Of a stretch of 64,000 bases of DNA, positions 17,072-26,320 are shown one piece after another. A program made the translations under genes and the position numbers. The DNA comes from Peribacillus cavernae (GTDB lineage: Bacteria > Bacillota > Bacilli > Bacillales > DSM-1321). Within the stretch, counting starts at the first letter, position 1. Every line of letters begins with the position of its first letter. The stretch is from positions 62,001 through 126,000 of the forward strand of contig NZ_RYZZ01000030.1 in the NCBI RefSeq assembly GCF_003989135.1. The letters are read 5' to 3'. The notes beneath the pieces are model-generated. The model searched no databases, was not told where the DNA came from, and saw nothing but the letters and a program-made list of their open reading frames with translations.

Positions 17072-17592
17072 TGTTCTGCACCACCTTTTATATTAAACAT
17101 AACAATAATTGGGCGATGAGTATCCTTTGCATATTGTGCAGCCTGTTTGATGGCAACACTCCACTCTTTTAGTGGGAGCCGATAGTCTAGCTTAAATGTC
17201 TTAACACCTGCATCATCCAATATTCTAGGCAAAGGCTCAGAAAATAGATTGACTGCAGAATTGATTTCACCAAAACCACCTCTGCGAGTTACCAAAATTA
17301 GCATAGGTACATGATAAGCCTGAGCAAAGGTTGTAATAGCTAAAATTGAATTTCCAATCCCTGTATCTTGAATGAGCATGATTGGCAGTTTTCCACCTAA
17401 GCTAAGACCAGCTGCGATACCTACCCCATCTTCTTCTCGGCTAACTGGGAAAGAAGTAACCTTATCCGATTTCTCAAAGTGTTCGATTACTGGACCAACT
17501 GTACTGCAAGGTATCGATAGGAAATAATCAGGTTCCACTTCTTCGATCCCTTTAATAATTTCCTCACAAGCTAAATCACGAAATGTTGTCAT
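17068..17592 (-). CDS. TPP-dependent 2-oxoacid decarboxylase, alpha (N-terminal) subunit, ComD-like
   Basis: This 174-residue protein is the pyrimidine-binding half of a split TPP enzyme. SREEDGVGIAAG at about 51-62 contains the glutamate that activates the cofactor (Glu53 or Glu54). GNSILAITTFAQAYHVPMLI is the typical interface segment. It pairs with the beta subunit, whose ATG overlaps its stop. The ATG at 17592 has GAGGAGGAC four bases before it. It starts 12 bp after the RraA-like gene, so all three form one transcript. Annotated relatives are called sulfopyruvate decarboxylase alpha; the true 2-oxo acid here is unknown. Confidence 0.86.
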   Translation of the reverse strand: MTTFRDLACEEIIKGIEEVEPDYFLSIPCSTVGPVIEHFEKSDKVTSFPVSREEDGVGIAAGLSLGGKLPIMLIQDTGIGNSILAITTFAQAYHVPMLILVTRRGGFGEINSAVNLFSEPLPRILDDAGVKTFKLDYRLPLKEWSVAIKQAAQYAKDTHRPIIVMFNIKGGAEQ

Positions 17593-17604
17593 GTTCGTCC
17601 TCCT

Positions 17605-18375
17605 CTACCATTTACTTGGCGGCAAAATTTCACTTAACTCTTCAATTGTCACACCGCTTTCAAATAGTCTAACTACTTCATCTTCCCTTCTTGTGGCTGC
17701 GATCGTTTTTTCCAAAACTTCTTCTACTTTTTCAAATGGAACAACAACGACACCACTATCATCTGCAATGATTAGGTCTCCGGGATTAACCCTTACTCCT
17801 GCGATTGAAATTGGACCATTGATTTCCATTGCCTCAACCCGATATTTTCCTGTGATTGGCGTTTGGCCTGTACTCCATACTGGATAATCAAGCTTGTGAA
17901 CGTTATCTATATCTCTTACACCGCCATCTACTATATTGCCTGCCATCCCCCACTTTTTAGCGACAAGTGTGGAAAGCCCCCCCATCACTGAAATATCTCC
18001 TAAACTCGCAGCATCGAATACTGGAACATCTCCTTTTTCAGCAATAGCATACACATCCCGATCCGCTAATTTAGCGCGTTCCTTATTTGAATAACCATAG
18101 TCGGTGGTGTTACTTTCAGGAATATAACGTATCGTCACAGCAGGCCCAACTATTTTTTTTCCATTTATGATTGGACGAAGGCGGCTTGCTGAAATAGAAC
18201 CCTTTATACCCATTGAATCTAATACATCTGAAACTGTTGGTGTTAATCCATCCAATTCAAGAAATGCTTCTATTATTTCTCTAGAGGGTCTAGGGAATTC
18301 AACCTTCATTATTCGTTCAGGCGGGATTAAACCCATTAATTTTTTTTTATATTTTTCTAGTTCCGCTGTTTTCAA
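17605..18375 (-). CDS. RraA-family aldolase/decarboxylase
   Basis: The 256-residue protein has the RraA core: VSDVLDSMG at 48-56, NIVDGGVRDID at 147-157 and GDLIIADDSGVVVVP at 199-213. The Arg in GGVRD and the acidic residue after it are the metal and substrate ligands of the 4-hydroxy-4-methyl-2-oxoglutarate / 4-carboxy-4-hydroxy-2-oxoadipate aldolases, which also decarboxylate oxaloacetate. It is longer than the RNase E inhibitor RraA (about 160 residues), which favours an enzyme. The start is a TTG at 18375 with AAGGA eleven bases upstream. It is the first gene of the RraA-ComD-ComE unit. It should yield pyruvate or a related 2-oxo acid. Confidence 0.85.
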   Translation of the reverse strand: MKTAELEKYKKKLMGLIPPERIMKVEFPRPSREIIEAFLELDGLTPTVSDVLDSMGIKGSISASRLRPIINGKKIVGPAVTIRYIPESNTTDYGYSNKERAKLADRDVYAIAEKGDVPVFDAASLGDISVMGGLSTLVAKKWGMAGNIVDGGVRDIDNVHKLDYPVWSTGQTPITGKYRVEAMEINGPISIAGVRVNPGDLIIADDSGVVVVPFEKVEEVLEKTIAATRREDEVVRLFESGVTIEELSEILPPSKW

Positions 18376-18605
18376 GTTCAGTCACGTCCTTTTTTATATG
18401 AAGTATTTAGTCAAATGTAAAGCTTTTTGATGATTCTTACGTTTTTCCTCTTTAAAATCATTTTTGGTAACAAAATCCAACTTTTAAACGACTGATATGT
18501 AGTTTGTTTTGTACCATCACCTCCCAAAAATGAAAGCTTTTCTAATAGAGATTTCATCGATGCAAATGAGCTACAGTATTTGTTCAAATATTCAAAAAAA
18601 TTTAT
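18376..18605. other. Gap between RraA gene and membrane relic
   Basis: AT-rich region with the ribosome site and presumably the promoter of the RraA unit. I see no hairpin terminator or clear operator. Confidence 0.4.
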
Positions 18606-19782
18606 TTAAAAAAAGATCGATATTGATGATATGAAAATGATTGAAAAAGTATATTTGAAATTCCAAATTCCAATTTCGAATGCTTTTGTCTTAAATAAAT
18701 TTGCTGCAAGTAAATTCGCTGCAGAAACAGGCGAAAGTAAGAGTGTTATTTCCCAGCTCATTACAAGAGTTAATACAAAAAGTTCCGGTTTAAGACCGAT
18801 GACTTCTGGTGACAACGTAGTTTCAAATATTGAGATGGGAAGTATTTGGTGTATAAAAATGGATGCTATTACACATGTTAAAATAATGATGAATACTGTT
18901 AATACGAGAGACAGTTTGCTAATGTATTTAAAATAGACTTGACAAGAAGGCAGGGAAATTTGTCAGAAGTACCCTCTGTGAAAAAAATGTTGCAGATATA
19001 ATCATTATTGATTCTGTATGTACATTTAGTGCGACATTTGTAAAATAATCTTTTAATGAGAAAACATATTGTTTTATTTTTTTAATTGCAAGTGACCACG
19101 CAATAGAGTAAGAGATAGCTAAAATTGAAATTAATAAAAGAACATTAAAGTGAAGCCATTTTTCTAAAATAAATAAAGCTAAAAACAAACCCACAAAGGC
19201 AATAATTCCGGCAAAATAGGGTGACCAAAAGGCCGCAAGAGAAAATCCTTGTAAAAGACTTCTTGCAAATAATTTGTTCAAATATTCAAAGCGGCCTGTG
19301 AATAAATCGTACATCACTCTTAATGAACCTAAATTCGAAAAAGAGCTGACAATACTAGTCAATGCCGTAATAAATGCTACTTTTTTTAAATCCTTCTTCA
19401 AATAACGTGATATAAAATGATCGGTATACTCAATGTATCCACCATTTCGCAGAGGATATGACAGTAAGGGAACTGTAATAAAAAGGGGCACCAAAGCGAC
19501 ATTATCGAGAATAGAACTGACCCAATATTTCCAGTTCCCATCGTATAATTAAAAAAAGAAGATTTCCAATACTAGCAATAATCCACTCGTTACTTTTGGA
19601 AAGGTTGCCATCCACGGCCAGGATATAAAAAATACAAGAGCCACCAATGTAACAAGGAAGAAACCAAGAGGTATGGAGAAAAGTGAAAAAGCAATATATA
19701 AAGTAAAATAAATCCTCTTGTTAATGTTATAAACGCCATAAAGTGTTGCATGGTTCCACGACCCTAACCATTGTAGTTTCAA
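18606..19782 (-). pseudogene. Polytopic membrane protein relic, probably a transporter
   Basis: Three pieces on the minus strand join into one protein of about 390 residues. The first (from 19782, MKLQWLGSWNHATLYG) ends in a TAA at 19549 but the same frame continues with DGNWKYWVSSILDNVALVP and NGGYIEYTDHFISRYLKK. Near 18945 a frameshift leads to KYISKLSLVLTVF and finally SWEITLLLSPVSAANLLA. There are about ten hydrophobic segments. One nonsense codon and one frameshift inactivate it. I do not recognise the family. Its place between the RraA unit and the acyl-CoA dehydrogenase suggests that it once imported the substrate of this cluster. Confidence 0.7.
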
Positions 19783-19890
19783 TTAATAAGTCAGTGAATA
19801 TCTTCAAAGGATGCATGTATCTGAGTGATTCTATTGACTAGTTATAATTACTTGTGGTTAAAATTCTAGGATAATATCACTCTCTCGCTT

Positions 19891-21099
19891 TTAACTTAAA
19901 ACTAAGTCACTGTTTAACGAAAACCTTCTTTTGATATGGTGGCGATTTGCATTTTTCCAGCCTAATGCATCATTAGCAATTAAAATTCTTTGGATATTTG
20001 CAGAACCCTCTCCAAAATGAAGCATATTAGCGTAATTTACATATTTCATAATTGGATATTCATCCGAAATTCCAATAGCACCAAATATTTCAAGAGCACT
20101 TCGAGTTACTTTAGTGGCTACCTCCGAAGCGAAATACTTAGAATATGAACTTTCCCTTGTTGCAACCTCACCTTTATCCTTTAAGAAGGCACTTCGATAC
20201 GTCTGCAGCCTTGCTGCGTCAGTCTCCACCACCATATCTGCGATTAAACGCTTAATCATTTGATATTCACCAATTTGATTTCCGCTTACTTCTCTTTCTT
20301 TACAATATTTTAGAGATTCATCTAAACATCCTTGAGAAATTCCAACCAGCCGGGCCGGAACAGTGAGACGTCCGTAATCAAGAGCGTTCATGGCAATTTT
20401 GAATCCTTCCCCTTCCTTACCTAGAAGCATGTCTCTTGGAATACGGTAATCTTCAAAGAACACTTCACAACTCCTCATCATATAGCCTAAAGAACTAATT
20501 TCGATCGGTTTCGCTTTGAATCCAGGACGATTTGTTTCAATAATAAAAGCAGAAATCCCTTTGTGCCCTGATTCCGTATCGGTCTTTGCAAATAAAACAC
20601 CTACATCAGCTTCATTAGCAAACGTAATCCAAACTTTTGAACCATTTATTACATATTCATCACCTACTAATTGTGCTGTGGTTTTCATTGAGCCAGCTGG
20701 ATCAGAACCTCCACCAGACTCAGTCAATGCAAACATGCCGATTAGATCAGCTCTTATTAAATCTGGAACATATTTTCTAATTTGTTCTTCTGTCCCCCAA
20801 TTAAGTATGGTAAACGGACAGGTCATCGCTTGCATATTAAAAGCATATCCAAAAGCAGGGTGCGCTCTTGAAATTTCCTCTGCAATTATAGCAAGGTTCA
20901 TAAATCCCATTTCTGATCCACCATATTGCTCAGGAAAACAAGCCCCGAACATCCCTGCTTCACCCATTTTCTTCAGAATATCTTTAGGGAACATTCTTTG
21001 GTTCTCATAATATTTCACGTAAGGTAAAATTTCTTTTTCAGCAAAATTTCGGGCCATTTTCTTCACCTGAATATTATCATTACTCAAATCAAAGTTCAT
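19891..21099 (-). CDS. Acyl-CoA dehydrogenase
   Basis: This is a 402-residue FAD enzyme of the acyl-CoA dehydrogenase family. MFALTESGGGSDPAGSMKT and the preceding MQAMTCPFTIL match the flavin and substrate loops, and LHFGEGSANIQRILIANDAL is the C-terminal signature. The catalytic base cannot be placed with certainty without alignment. It would introduce a 2,3-double bond into an acyl-CoA. The ATG at 21099 follows AAAGGAGAAAG. It lies 80 bp downstream of the fused TRAP permease in the same direction, so uptake and oxidation of one substrate may be coupled. A second member of the family is at 58983-60158. Confidence 0.93.
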   Translation of the reverse strand: MNFDLSNDNIQVKKMARNFAEKEILPYVKYYENQRMFPKDILKKMGEAGMFGACFPEQYGGSEMGFMNLAIIAEEISRAHPAFGYAFNMQAMTCPFTILNWGTEEQIRKYVPDLIRADLIGMFALTESGGGSDPAGSMKTTAQLVGDEYVINGSKVWITFANEADVGVLFAKTDTESGHKGISAFIIETNRPGFKAKPIEISSLGYMMRSCEVFFEDYRIPRDMLLGKEGEGFKIAMNALDYGRLTVPARLVGISQGCLDESLKYCKEREVSGNQIGEYQMIKRLIADMVVETDAARLQTYRSAFLKDKGEVATRESSYSKYFASEVATKVTRSALEIFGAIGISDEYPIMKYVNYANMLHFGEGSANIQRILIANDALGWKNANRHHIKRRFSLNSDLVLS

Positions 21100-21179
21100 T
21101 TAGCTTTCTCCTTTTCCCTTAGACTTTCTATTCTCTGGTTATATATGTGAATATTAAAATAGTTTGGCCAATACTCGTA

Positions 21180-23156
21180 TTAGGCTGAAAGTTCTATAAT
21201 AGTGTGTTTTTTTCTGCGAAATTGGAATGCTAAGATCGCGACTGTACCAACCATTGCAAGAGATGTAGCAACCACATTGGGGAAAATAAACCCTACTGCA
21301 CAAAGAACCAGTCCTAAACGTCCCAACCAATTCAGCTTGCTAAATATGAATCCTTCTACAGATGCTGCTAAAATCGTCACTGCAACCACTAGAGAGAGTG
21401 TGTTCAAAGTGACATCAACAAAACTTGAGTTTAGAATCAGTATGGACGGTTTATAAACAAATACAAAAGGTACAATAAATCCTGCAATTGCTAGCTTGCA
21501 AGAAATCCAACCTGTCCGTTGTGGATCAGAACCCGCAATTCCGGCTCCCGCAAAGGCCGCAAGTGCAACGGGTGGCGTTAAATTTGCAATCACTCCAAAA
21601 TAGAAAACGAAGAGATGAGCAGCTAATGGACTAATGCCAAAATTAGAAAGTGCTGGAGCTGCCATGGTTGCTGTAATAATGTAACATGGGATAGATGGTA
21701 AGCCTAATCCCAATATTATAGAGGCTAACATTGTTAAGACTAGAGTTATGAAAAGCTCACCCTGCCCCAATGCAATGATAATATTAGCAAATTTTAGACC
21801 TAGTCCAGTCAAACTAAAGACTCCTACTGTAATTCCAACAGCTGCACAGGCAGCTGCGACACTTAGTGTGTCTCGTACCCCTGCTTCTAAACTGCTCAGT
21901 ATGTCGCGAAAACCCATCCGAGTTTCTTTACGCAGTGCGGCTATAACGATAGTTGCAAGGATAGTAAAGACTCCTACGTATGTAGGTGAGAAGTGCATGG
22001 ATAGTAGGACAACAAGTAAAACTATTGGCAGTAATAAATGACCTCTTTGTTTTAATACATCCTTTACTTTTGGTAAGTTTTCTTTTTTTAAACCATGTAA
22101 ATTATCCTTGTCAGCACGGAGATGAACTTGGACAAGTAAGCCATAATAGTACATTAAAGCAGGAATTATAGCGGCTATACAAATTGTTACATAGGGAACT
22201 CCCAAGGTTTCTGCCATGATAAAAGCTGCTGCTCCCATAACCGGCGGCAGGATTTGTCCACCCACGGCTGCAGTGGCTTCAACTCCCCCCGCAAACTCCG
22301 GTTTATATCCTACCTTCTTCATCAAAGGAATGGTAAAGGACCCTGTCGTTACAACGCTCGCAACTGCAGAGCCGTTGATTGAACCGTGCACTGCGCTTGC
22401 AATGACACCTACCTTTGCTGGTCCACCTTTAGAACTTCCTGCAGCAGCAAGAGACAAATCATTGAATAATGTACCCATTCCACTTTTCGTTAAGAAAGCA
22501 CCAAAAATGATGAACAAAATGATAAACGTAGAAGATACGGCGATTGCATCTCCATAGATCCCTTCAGTTGTCACATAAAAATAGGAAAAGATATCTCCAA
22601 GTGTATATCCTCTATGACCTAATGCCCCTGGAAGGTAAGGGCCTAAATATGCATACGCAATAAAGATACCCGCCATCGCAGTTAACTCCCATCCTGCAAC
22701 ACGCCTAGATGCTTCTAAGACGAGTACACAGGTAATAGTAGCGAAGATGATATCAACAGAAGATGCGATCCCTCCACGATTTACGATCTCTGTGTAAAAA
22801 ATAAAAATATAGCCTGCTGAGGTTAACGAAAGAACAGCAAGGGCTGAATCAAAAAAAGAGAGGGTTTTGCGAGAACTCTTTTTGAACCCAGGGTACAATA
22901 AAAAAATGAGACAAAGAATGACTGCAACATGTAAGGATCGGTGTTGTAGTGTAATCAGAGGACCAGCCCAAGCCGTATATAAATGGAATAACGCTAAACC
23001 AATAGCGATGACGGATACTAACGCAGTAAGCCATCTTTTATCAAATTTTCGATAGTTTGCTTCTGGATCATATTCTTCTAATAGGGCTTTTGACTTGTCA
23101 ACATTTTCTTCATACATATCTTTCTCGAAATCAATGTTTTTACTCTTTTCTTTCAT
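21180..23156 (-). CDS. TRAP transporter, fused DctQM permease (TAXI type)
   Basis: This protein of 658 residues has about sixteen or more hydrophobic segments. The N-terminal part is the DctQ-like four-helix piece and the rest, from about residue 120, is DctM-like with LGLPSIPCYIITATMAAPAL and NLTPPVALAAFAGAGIAGSDP, characteristic of the fused permeases that work with TAXI-type binding proteins. The start at 23156 (MKEKSKNID) follows AAGGAAG with eight bases spacing; GTG and TTG codons slightly upstream are possible but worse. Its binding protein is encoded 447 bp upstream. TAXI systems import organic acids such as glutamate or 2-oxoglutarate using a sodium gradient; the cargo here is unknown. 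Confidence 0.93.
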   Translation of the reverse strand: MKEKSKNIDFEKDMYEENVDKSKALLEEYDPEANYRKFDKRWLTALVSVIAIGLALFHLYTAWAGPLITLQHRSLHVAVILCLIFLLYPGFKKSSRKTLSFFDSALAVLSLTSAGYIFIFYTEIVNRGGIASSVDIIFATITCVLVLEASRRVAGWELTAMAGIFIAYAYLGPYLPGALGHRGYTLGDIFSYFYVTTEGIYGDAIAVSSTFIILFIIFGAFLTKSGMGTLFNDLSLAAAGSSKGGPAKVGVIASAVHGSINGSAVASVVTTGSFTIPLMKKVGYKPEFAGGVEATAAVGGQILPPVMGAAAFIMAETLGVPYVTICIAAIIPALMYYYGLLVQVHLRADKDNLHGLKKENLPKVKDVLKQRGHLLLPIVLLVVLLSMHFSPTYVGVFTILATIVIAALRKETRMGFRDILSSLEAGVRDTLSVAAACAAVGITVGVFSLTGLGLKFANIIIALGQGELFITLVLTMLASIILGLGLPSIPCYIITATMAAPALSNFGISPLAAHLFVFYFGVIANLTPPVALAAFAGAGIAGSDPQRTGWISCKLAIAGFIVPFVFVYKPSILILNSSFVDVTLNTLSLVVAVTILAASVEGFIFSKLNWLGRLGLVLCAVGFIFPNVVATSLAMVGTVAILAFQFRRKKHTIIELSA

Positions 23157-23339
23157 GTTCAACACTTCCTTTCTCTACGACTACCTGTCATCTTCATTAC
23201 ACTCTGAAATTAAACAACTAACAATCTCTTCATTCTCTGAAAGCAAAAAGCTACTATCGTCAATGGAATGAATTCATTCCATCTTCAGACTTGCAGTGGT
23301 TGGACAGGATGGGAAAGTCGGAATCTTAAAGAGATCCTC

Positions 23340-23475
23340 CAAATTAGAAAAGCTCAGGGCGCCTTGTTCAGCCCCGACAAGCATAAGGCGAGCAGAAAGA
23401 AGGCGTTCTTTCCTTCTTACTGTGATTTACTTGTGATCTCGAGGGACTAGGGCGTTATGCGTTAGACACCTTTCA
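23340..23475. repeat. Probable dispersed Bacillus intergenic repeat
   Basis: The stretch containing CAGGGCGCCTTGTTCAGCCC, CGACAAGCATAAGGCG, GAAGGCGTTCTTTCCTTC and GAGGGACTAGGGCGTTATGC resembles a GC-richer repeat that I recall from many intergenic sites of Bacillaceae. It stands out in base composition from the AT-rich surroundings. It lies between the TAXI binding protein and the permease genes. A short frame across it shows no protein features. Recognition is from memory. Confidence 0.5.
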
Positions 23476-23603
23476 AATTTCAATAAATTATATTTTCTCT
23501 TATCTTTTAAAAAAGTATAGGGGTAATGCAAGCTAAGAAATCATCGTTGGCTATCGACTTTATACTATTTCTATAACAGTAGCCCCCGTTTTAATATTTA
23601 AAT

Positions 23604-24608
23604 TTAGTTCTTTCCGATTTCTTTAAAGTACTTTTCTGCCCCTGGATGAAGAGGAATTTCTAAATCCTTTACAGCTGCATCAATACTAATTTGTTCTGCG
23701 GTTTTATGGGCTGCGACCAATTGGTCTAAGCTTTCATAAAATGTTTTTGTAAGTTCATATGCTTGATCTTCTGGCATGTCGTCACGGACGGCTAAGATAT
23801 TCTTTATAGCTACAGTAGGAACAGCTTTATCGTTTTTATAAGTTCCTGCAGGAATTTCACCCGGAGATACTGCAGCACCATCCGCTTTCATTTTCTCAAC
23901 ATCAGCAGTTTCAACTGGTACAACTTCTACATCCAAGGCTGTTTGTAAATCAATTACTGCAGAAACTCCCAACCCTGCTGTGATAAAGGCTGCGTCAATT
24001 GATCCATTTTTTAACTGTTCTACACATTCTGCAAAAGAGAGATAATCTGGTTTAACGTCATCATAAGTTAACCCATATCCTTTTAATACCATACGAGCAT
24101 TTACTTCTGTACCGCTATTAGGTGCTCCAACTCCAATTTTCTTACCTTTAAGGTCCTCCACCGATTTAATGTTTTTGTCTTTAGGTGCAATTACGTGTAC
24201 ATAGTTCATATAAAGACCGCCCAAAGATTTCATATTTTTTATAGGACCAGTCTTTTCCCAGCTTGCTTTTCCAGCTGCAGCATCAGAAGCAGAATCAACC
24301 ATAACTATAATCATGTCTACTTTTTTCGCATTTAGGAGGTTGATATTTTCTACAGCGCCGCTCGTAGTCTGTGCGGAAGCGTTATATCCTAATTTTTCGT
24401 TATAGAATTTTGCCATTGCTCCGCCAAGGGTATAATACACACCAGATGTTCCTCCTGTAGCGATTGTCAAATATTTATTTCCAGCAGGCGTCTTTTTCTC
24501 CGTATTCCCACTTGCAGCATTGTTATTTGTGGTGTTAGCGCCACAACCTGTTAATACCAAGGTTATTGCAAATATAAGTGCCACAAAACCCATAAATTTC
24601 TTTCTCAT
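23604..24608 (-). CDS. TAXI-family TRAP transporter substrate-binding lipoprotein
   Basis: This secreted lipoprotein has 334 residues: MRKKFMGFVALIFAITLVL, then the lipobox LTGC. The mature protein begins with the TAXI pattern YLTIATGGTSGVYYTLGGAMAKFYN and continues with VGAPNSGTEVNARMVL. It captures an acidic solute for the fused permease encoded downstream. The start at 24608 has GGGAGGAAATACT before it; the frame runs 16 codons further without a site. A Thr/Asn-rich linker follows the lipidated Cys. A cre-like box lies 56 bp upstream, suggesting carbon catabolite control. Confidence 0.93.
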   Translation of the reverse strand: MRKKFMGFVALIFAITLVLTGCGANTTNNNAASGNTEKKTPAGNKYLTIATGGTSGVYYTLGGAMAKFYNEKLGYNASAQTTSGAVENINLLNAKKVDMIIVMVDSASDAAAGKASWEKTGPIKNMKSLGGLYMNYVHVIAPKDKNIKSVEDLKGKKIGVGAPNSGTEVNARMVLKGYGLTYDDVKPDYLSFAECVEQLKNGSIDAAFITAGLGVSAVIDLQTALDVEVVPVETADVEKMKADGAAVSPGEIPAGTYKNDKAVPTVAIKNILAVRDDMPEDQAYELTKTFYESLDQLVAAHKTAEQISIDAAVKDLEIPLHPGAEKYFKEIGKN

Positions 24609-24663
24609 AGTATTTCCTCCCTTTTTTTTATGCATAGTACTCTTTTGAACTACCACACCATCA

Positions 24664-24678
24664 TTTGAAGCGCTTTCA
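24664..24678 (-). promoter_or_regulatory. cre-like site upstream of the TAXI uptake genes
   Basis: On the minus strand TGAAAGCGCTTCAAA resembles the CcpA consensus TGWAANCGNTNWCA with about two mismatches. Its location just upstream of a transporter operon fits catabolite repression. Confidence 0.45.
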
Positions 24679-25252
24679 CCTTTGTTATGTCAGAAATATG
24701 GACATGTTCCCCCTTGAAGTGGACAGGTATCCATGTACAGAGGAAATCTCCCAATTTGGAAGGAAAGGCCCTCCCAACAAATCAAAATCAAATATAATGA
24801 TGGCGATTGATCTTCATAAATGTAAATGCAAAAAACTGTATTAAAGACCAACACCGAATACACCTAAATCTTCCCTAATAATTTTTATAGCAGCCAATCA
24901 TGCATTAACCACCTCTTTTGAAAATAAAATTTGCATTAATTTAAATTTTTAGATTTTTTAATTAATTTTATTTTATATTATTACACTTTTAAATCTTTTA
25001 CAATATTTTATAGGTTTTTTCTAAGAATTTATTTATTAATTTGAGTCTTGCTAAAAACTAGTCTTAAGAATTTGTCGATATATGACTAACTTTGAATAAT
25101 TTCTAAAAACGAATAGCACCCCCTAATTTTGAAGAATTAAAAGGTTGCCATTCCGAATAAAAAGGAGGTATTTGGCCACTAATCTAAAAAACCCAATTTT
25201 TATAATGTACTTCTACGGAACTTTATAATTTCCAAGTCTTCATTGGATTAAA
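24679..25252. other. Gene-poor stretch upstream of the TAXI genes
   Basis: Very AT-rich. It should contain the TAXI promoter. The minus strand near 24860-24910 can be read as LAAIKIIREDLGVFGVG, possibly a scrap of an enzyme, but I could not assign it. No other gene is visible. Confidence 0.35.
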
Positions 25253-25309
25253 AAGCTCCTTATAATTAGGTTTGGTAGTCATCTCCAAATCCCTAATTAA
25301 AAGGAGCTT
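25253..25309. repeat. Long inverted repeat (18-bp arms, one mismatch)
   Basis: AAGCTCCTTATAATTAGG pairs with CCTAATTAAAAGGAGCTT, and inside TTTGG pairs with CCAAA. The 57-bp structure lies far from any intact gene and has no U-run. It may be a miniature element or the end of a lost insertion sequence. Confidence 0.6.
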
Positions 25310-25518
25310 GTATACCGCATATATAATTTGATGCAATTAGTACTTCTCAATTTTCCCAAAGTAAGGTGCTTGGTCGCGAAGCAGTTTGCGTAAATCTTTC
25401 ATAAATCTTAGGCTCTCTATCAAATCTCAAATGAAACAGGCAACGTTCATTCGAGATAACGAACCTTGTTAAAAACCAACTTGACAAATCATGAAATTCT
25501 TTATGCTATGTTAATGGA
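25310..25518. other. Intergenic stretch with an orphan promoter-like sequence
   Basis: TTGACA at 25481 with TGCTAT 17 bp later resembles a plus-strand sigma-A promoter, but no plus-strand gene follows before 26113. Nothing else is recognisable. Confidence 0.3.
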
Positions 25519-26001
25519 TTAAAGTATGTATTTTATTTTACTTCCCTCAACCCATCCAAAGAAGTTATCGACTGCACCATCTAAGAATTCAATCGTCAGT
25601 TCATGGGTAAGATTGCCCGTCTCATCGAATTTTTCATGAGTTGAAGATACATACACTTCATTTCCAGGCAGGAGCCGGGAGGAACCCCTGGTGCGAATAA
25701 GACTTCCCTCAAAATGAAGCTAGGCACGAATTGTTCCCATTAAGGATATAGAAGCACCAACAATCCACGATGGCTTGCCTATTACTACCTTATCCACGCG
25801 AGGCAACTAATCAATCGTATTCTTTAAGACACCCGGAATGGAGTAATTGTATTCAGGTGTGACATACAAAACAGCATCCGCTTCCGCCATTTGCTTTTTA
25901 AATTCTTTTACTATTTCTGGCGGATCATTTTCAATATCCTGGTCAAAATGTGGAAGATCACGAATGTTTAGAATTTCGATATGAAAAGAATTAACATACA
26001 A
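25519..26001 (-). pseudogene. NADPH-dependent FMN reductase relic
   Basis: One minus frame reads HIEILNIRDLPHFDQDIE, then ADAVLYVTPEYNYSIPGVLK, then TID-stop-LPRVDKVVIGKPSWIVGAS, GTIRA-stop-LHFEGSL, LPGNEVYVSSTHEKFDETG and ends DNFFGWVEGSK. This is the flavodoxin-like FMN reductase family (ChrR/YieF type) with TPEYNYSIPG intact. The first stop stands where TGG (Trp) is usual and the second where CAG (Gln) is usual, each one transition away. The N terminus with the FMN-phosphate loop (GSLRxxSxN) is missing, and there is no start with a ribosome site. The gene is dead. Confidence 0.82.
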
Positions 26002-26112
26002 AATGTCTAAGAATCATAAATTATAACAGAAAGAATAATCCACTTTAAATTCAATTGTAGTAAGGTCATTCGTTGCAAAGTCTAAGCCAAAAAAAAAGGG
26101 AGATGTTTGGAC

Positions 26113-26310
26113 ATGAATGATATGGCAGGTAATTGGATGGGTTGGTTGGGTATCCTTTCGGCAATTGTTGGATTTTTCTACGCACCAATTTGGCTAGGTG
26201 GTATTGCTATTATACTCGGACTAATTGGCCTGGCTAGCCCCAAAAAAGCTTTAGCATGGTGGGCAATCGCCCTTGGAATTGTTGCGATTATCATTCCATA
26301 CCTTTTTTAA
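26113..26310 (+). CDS. Small two-helix membrane protein
   Basis: This 65-residue protein has two hydrophobic helices (about residues 8-38 and 45-64) joined by LASPKKALAWW. The pattern, Gly-rich helices with IILGLIGLASPKK, resembles DUF4190-type small membrane proteins, but I cannot assign a function. The ATG at 26113 follows GGGAG by ten bases; a TTG two codons upstream is too close to that site. A likely terminator follows at once, so it is a single-gene unit and one of few plus-strand genes here. Confidence 0.72.
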   Translation: MNDMAGNWMGWLGILSAIVGFFYAPIWLGGIAIILGLIGLASPKKALAWWAIALGIVAIIIPYLF

Positions 26311-26320
26311 CCAGCAAATT

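Noticed and set aside
18579..19290. The 18-mer TTTGTTCAAATATTCAAA occurs at 18579 and 19273
   Set aside because: Both copies are AT-rich and one encodes part of the membrane relic; about one such match is expected by chance in 64 kb of this composition.
23268..23450. Plus-strand frame of 60 codons across the repeat block
   Set aside because: Composition follows the repeat, with no ribosome site or protein pattern.
24860..24910. Minus-strand peptide LAAIKIIREDLGVFGVG
   Set aside because: Looks protein-like but too short to assign, with stops on both sides.
25481..25509. TTGACA-N17-TGCTAT promoter-like sequence
   Set aside because: No gene or structured RNA follows on that strand; kept only as a note.
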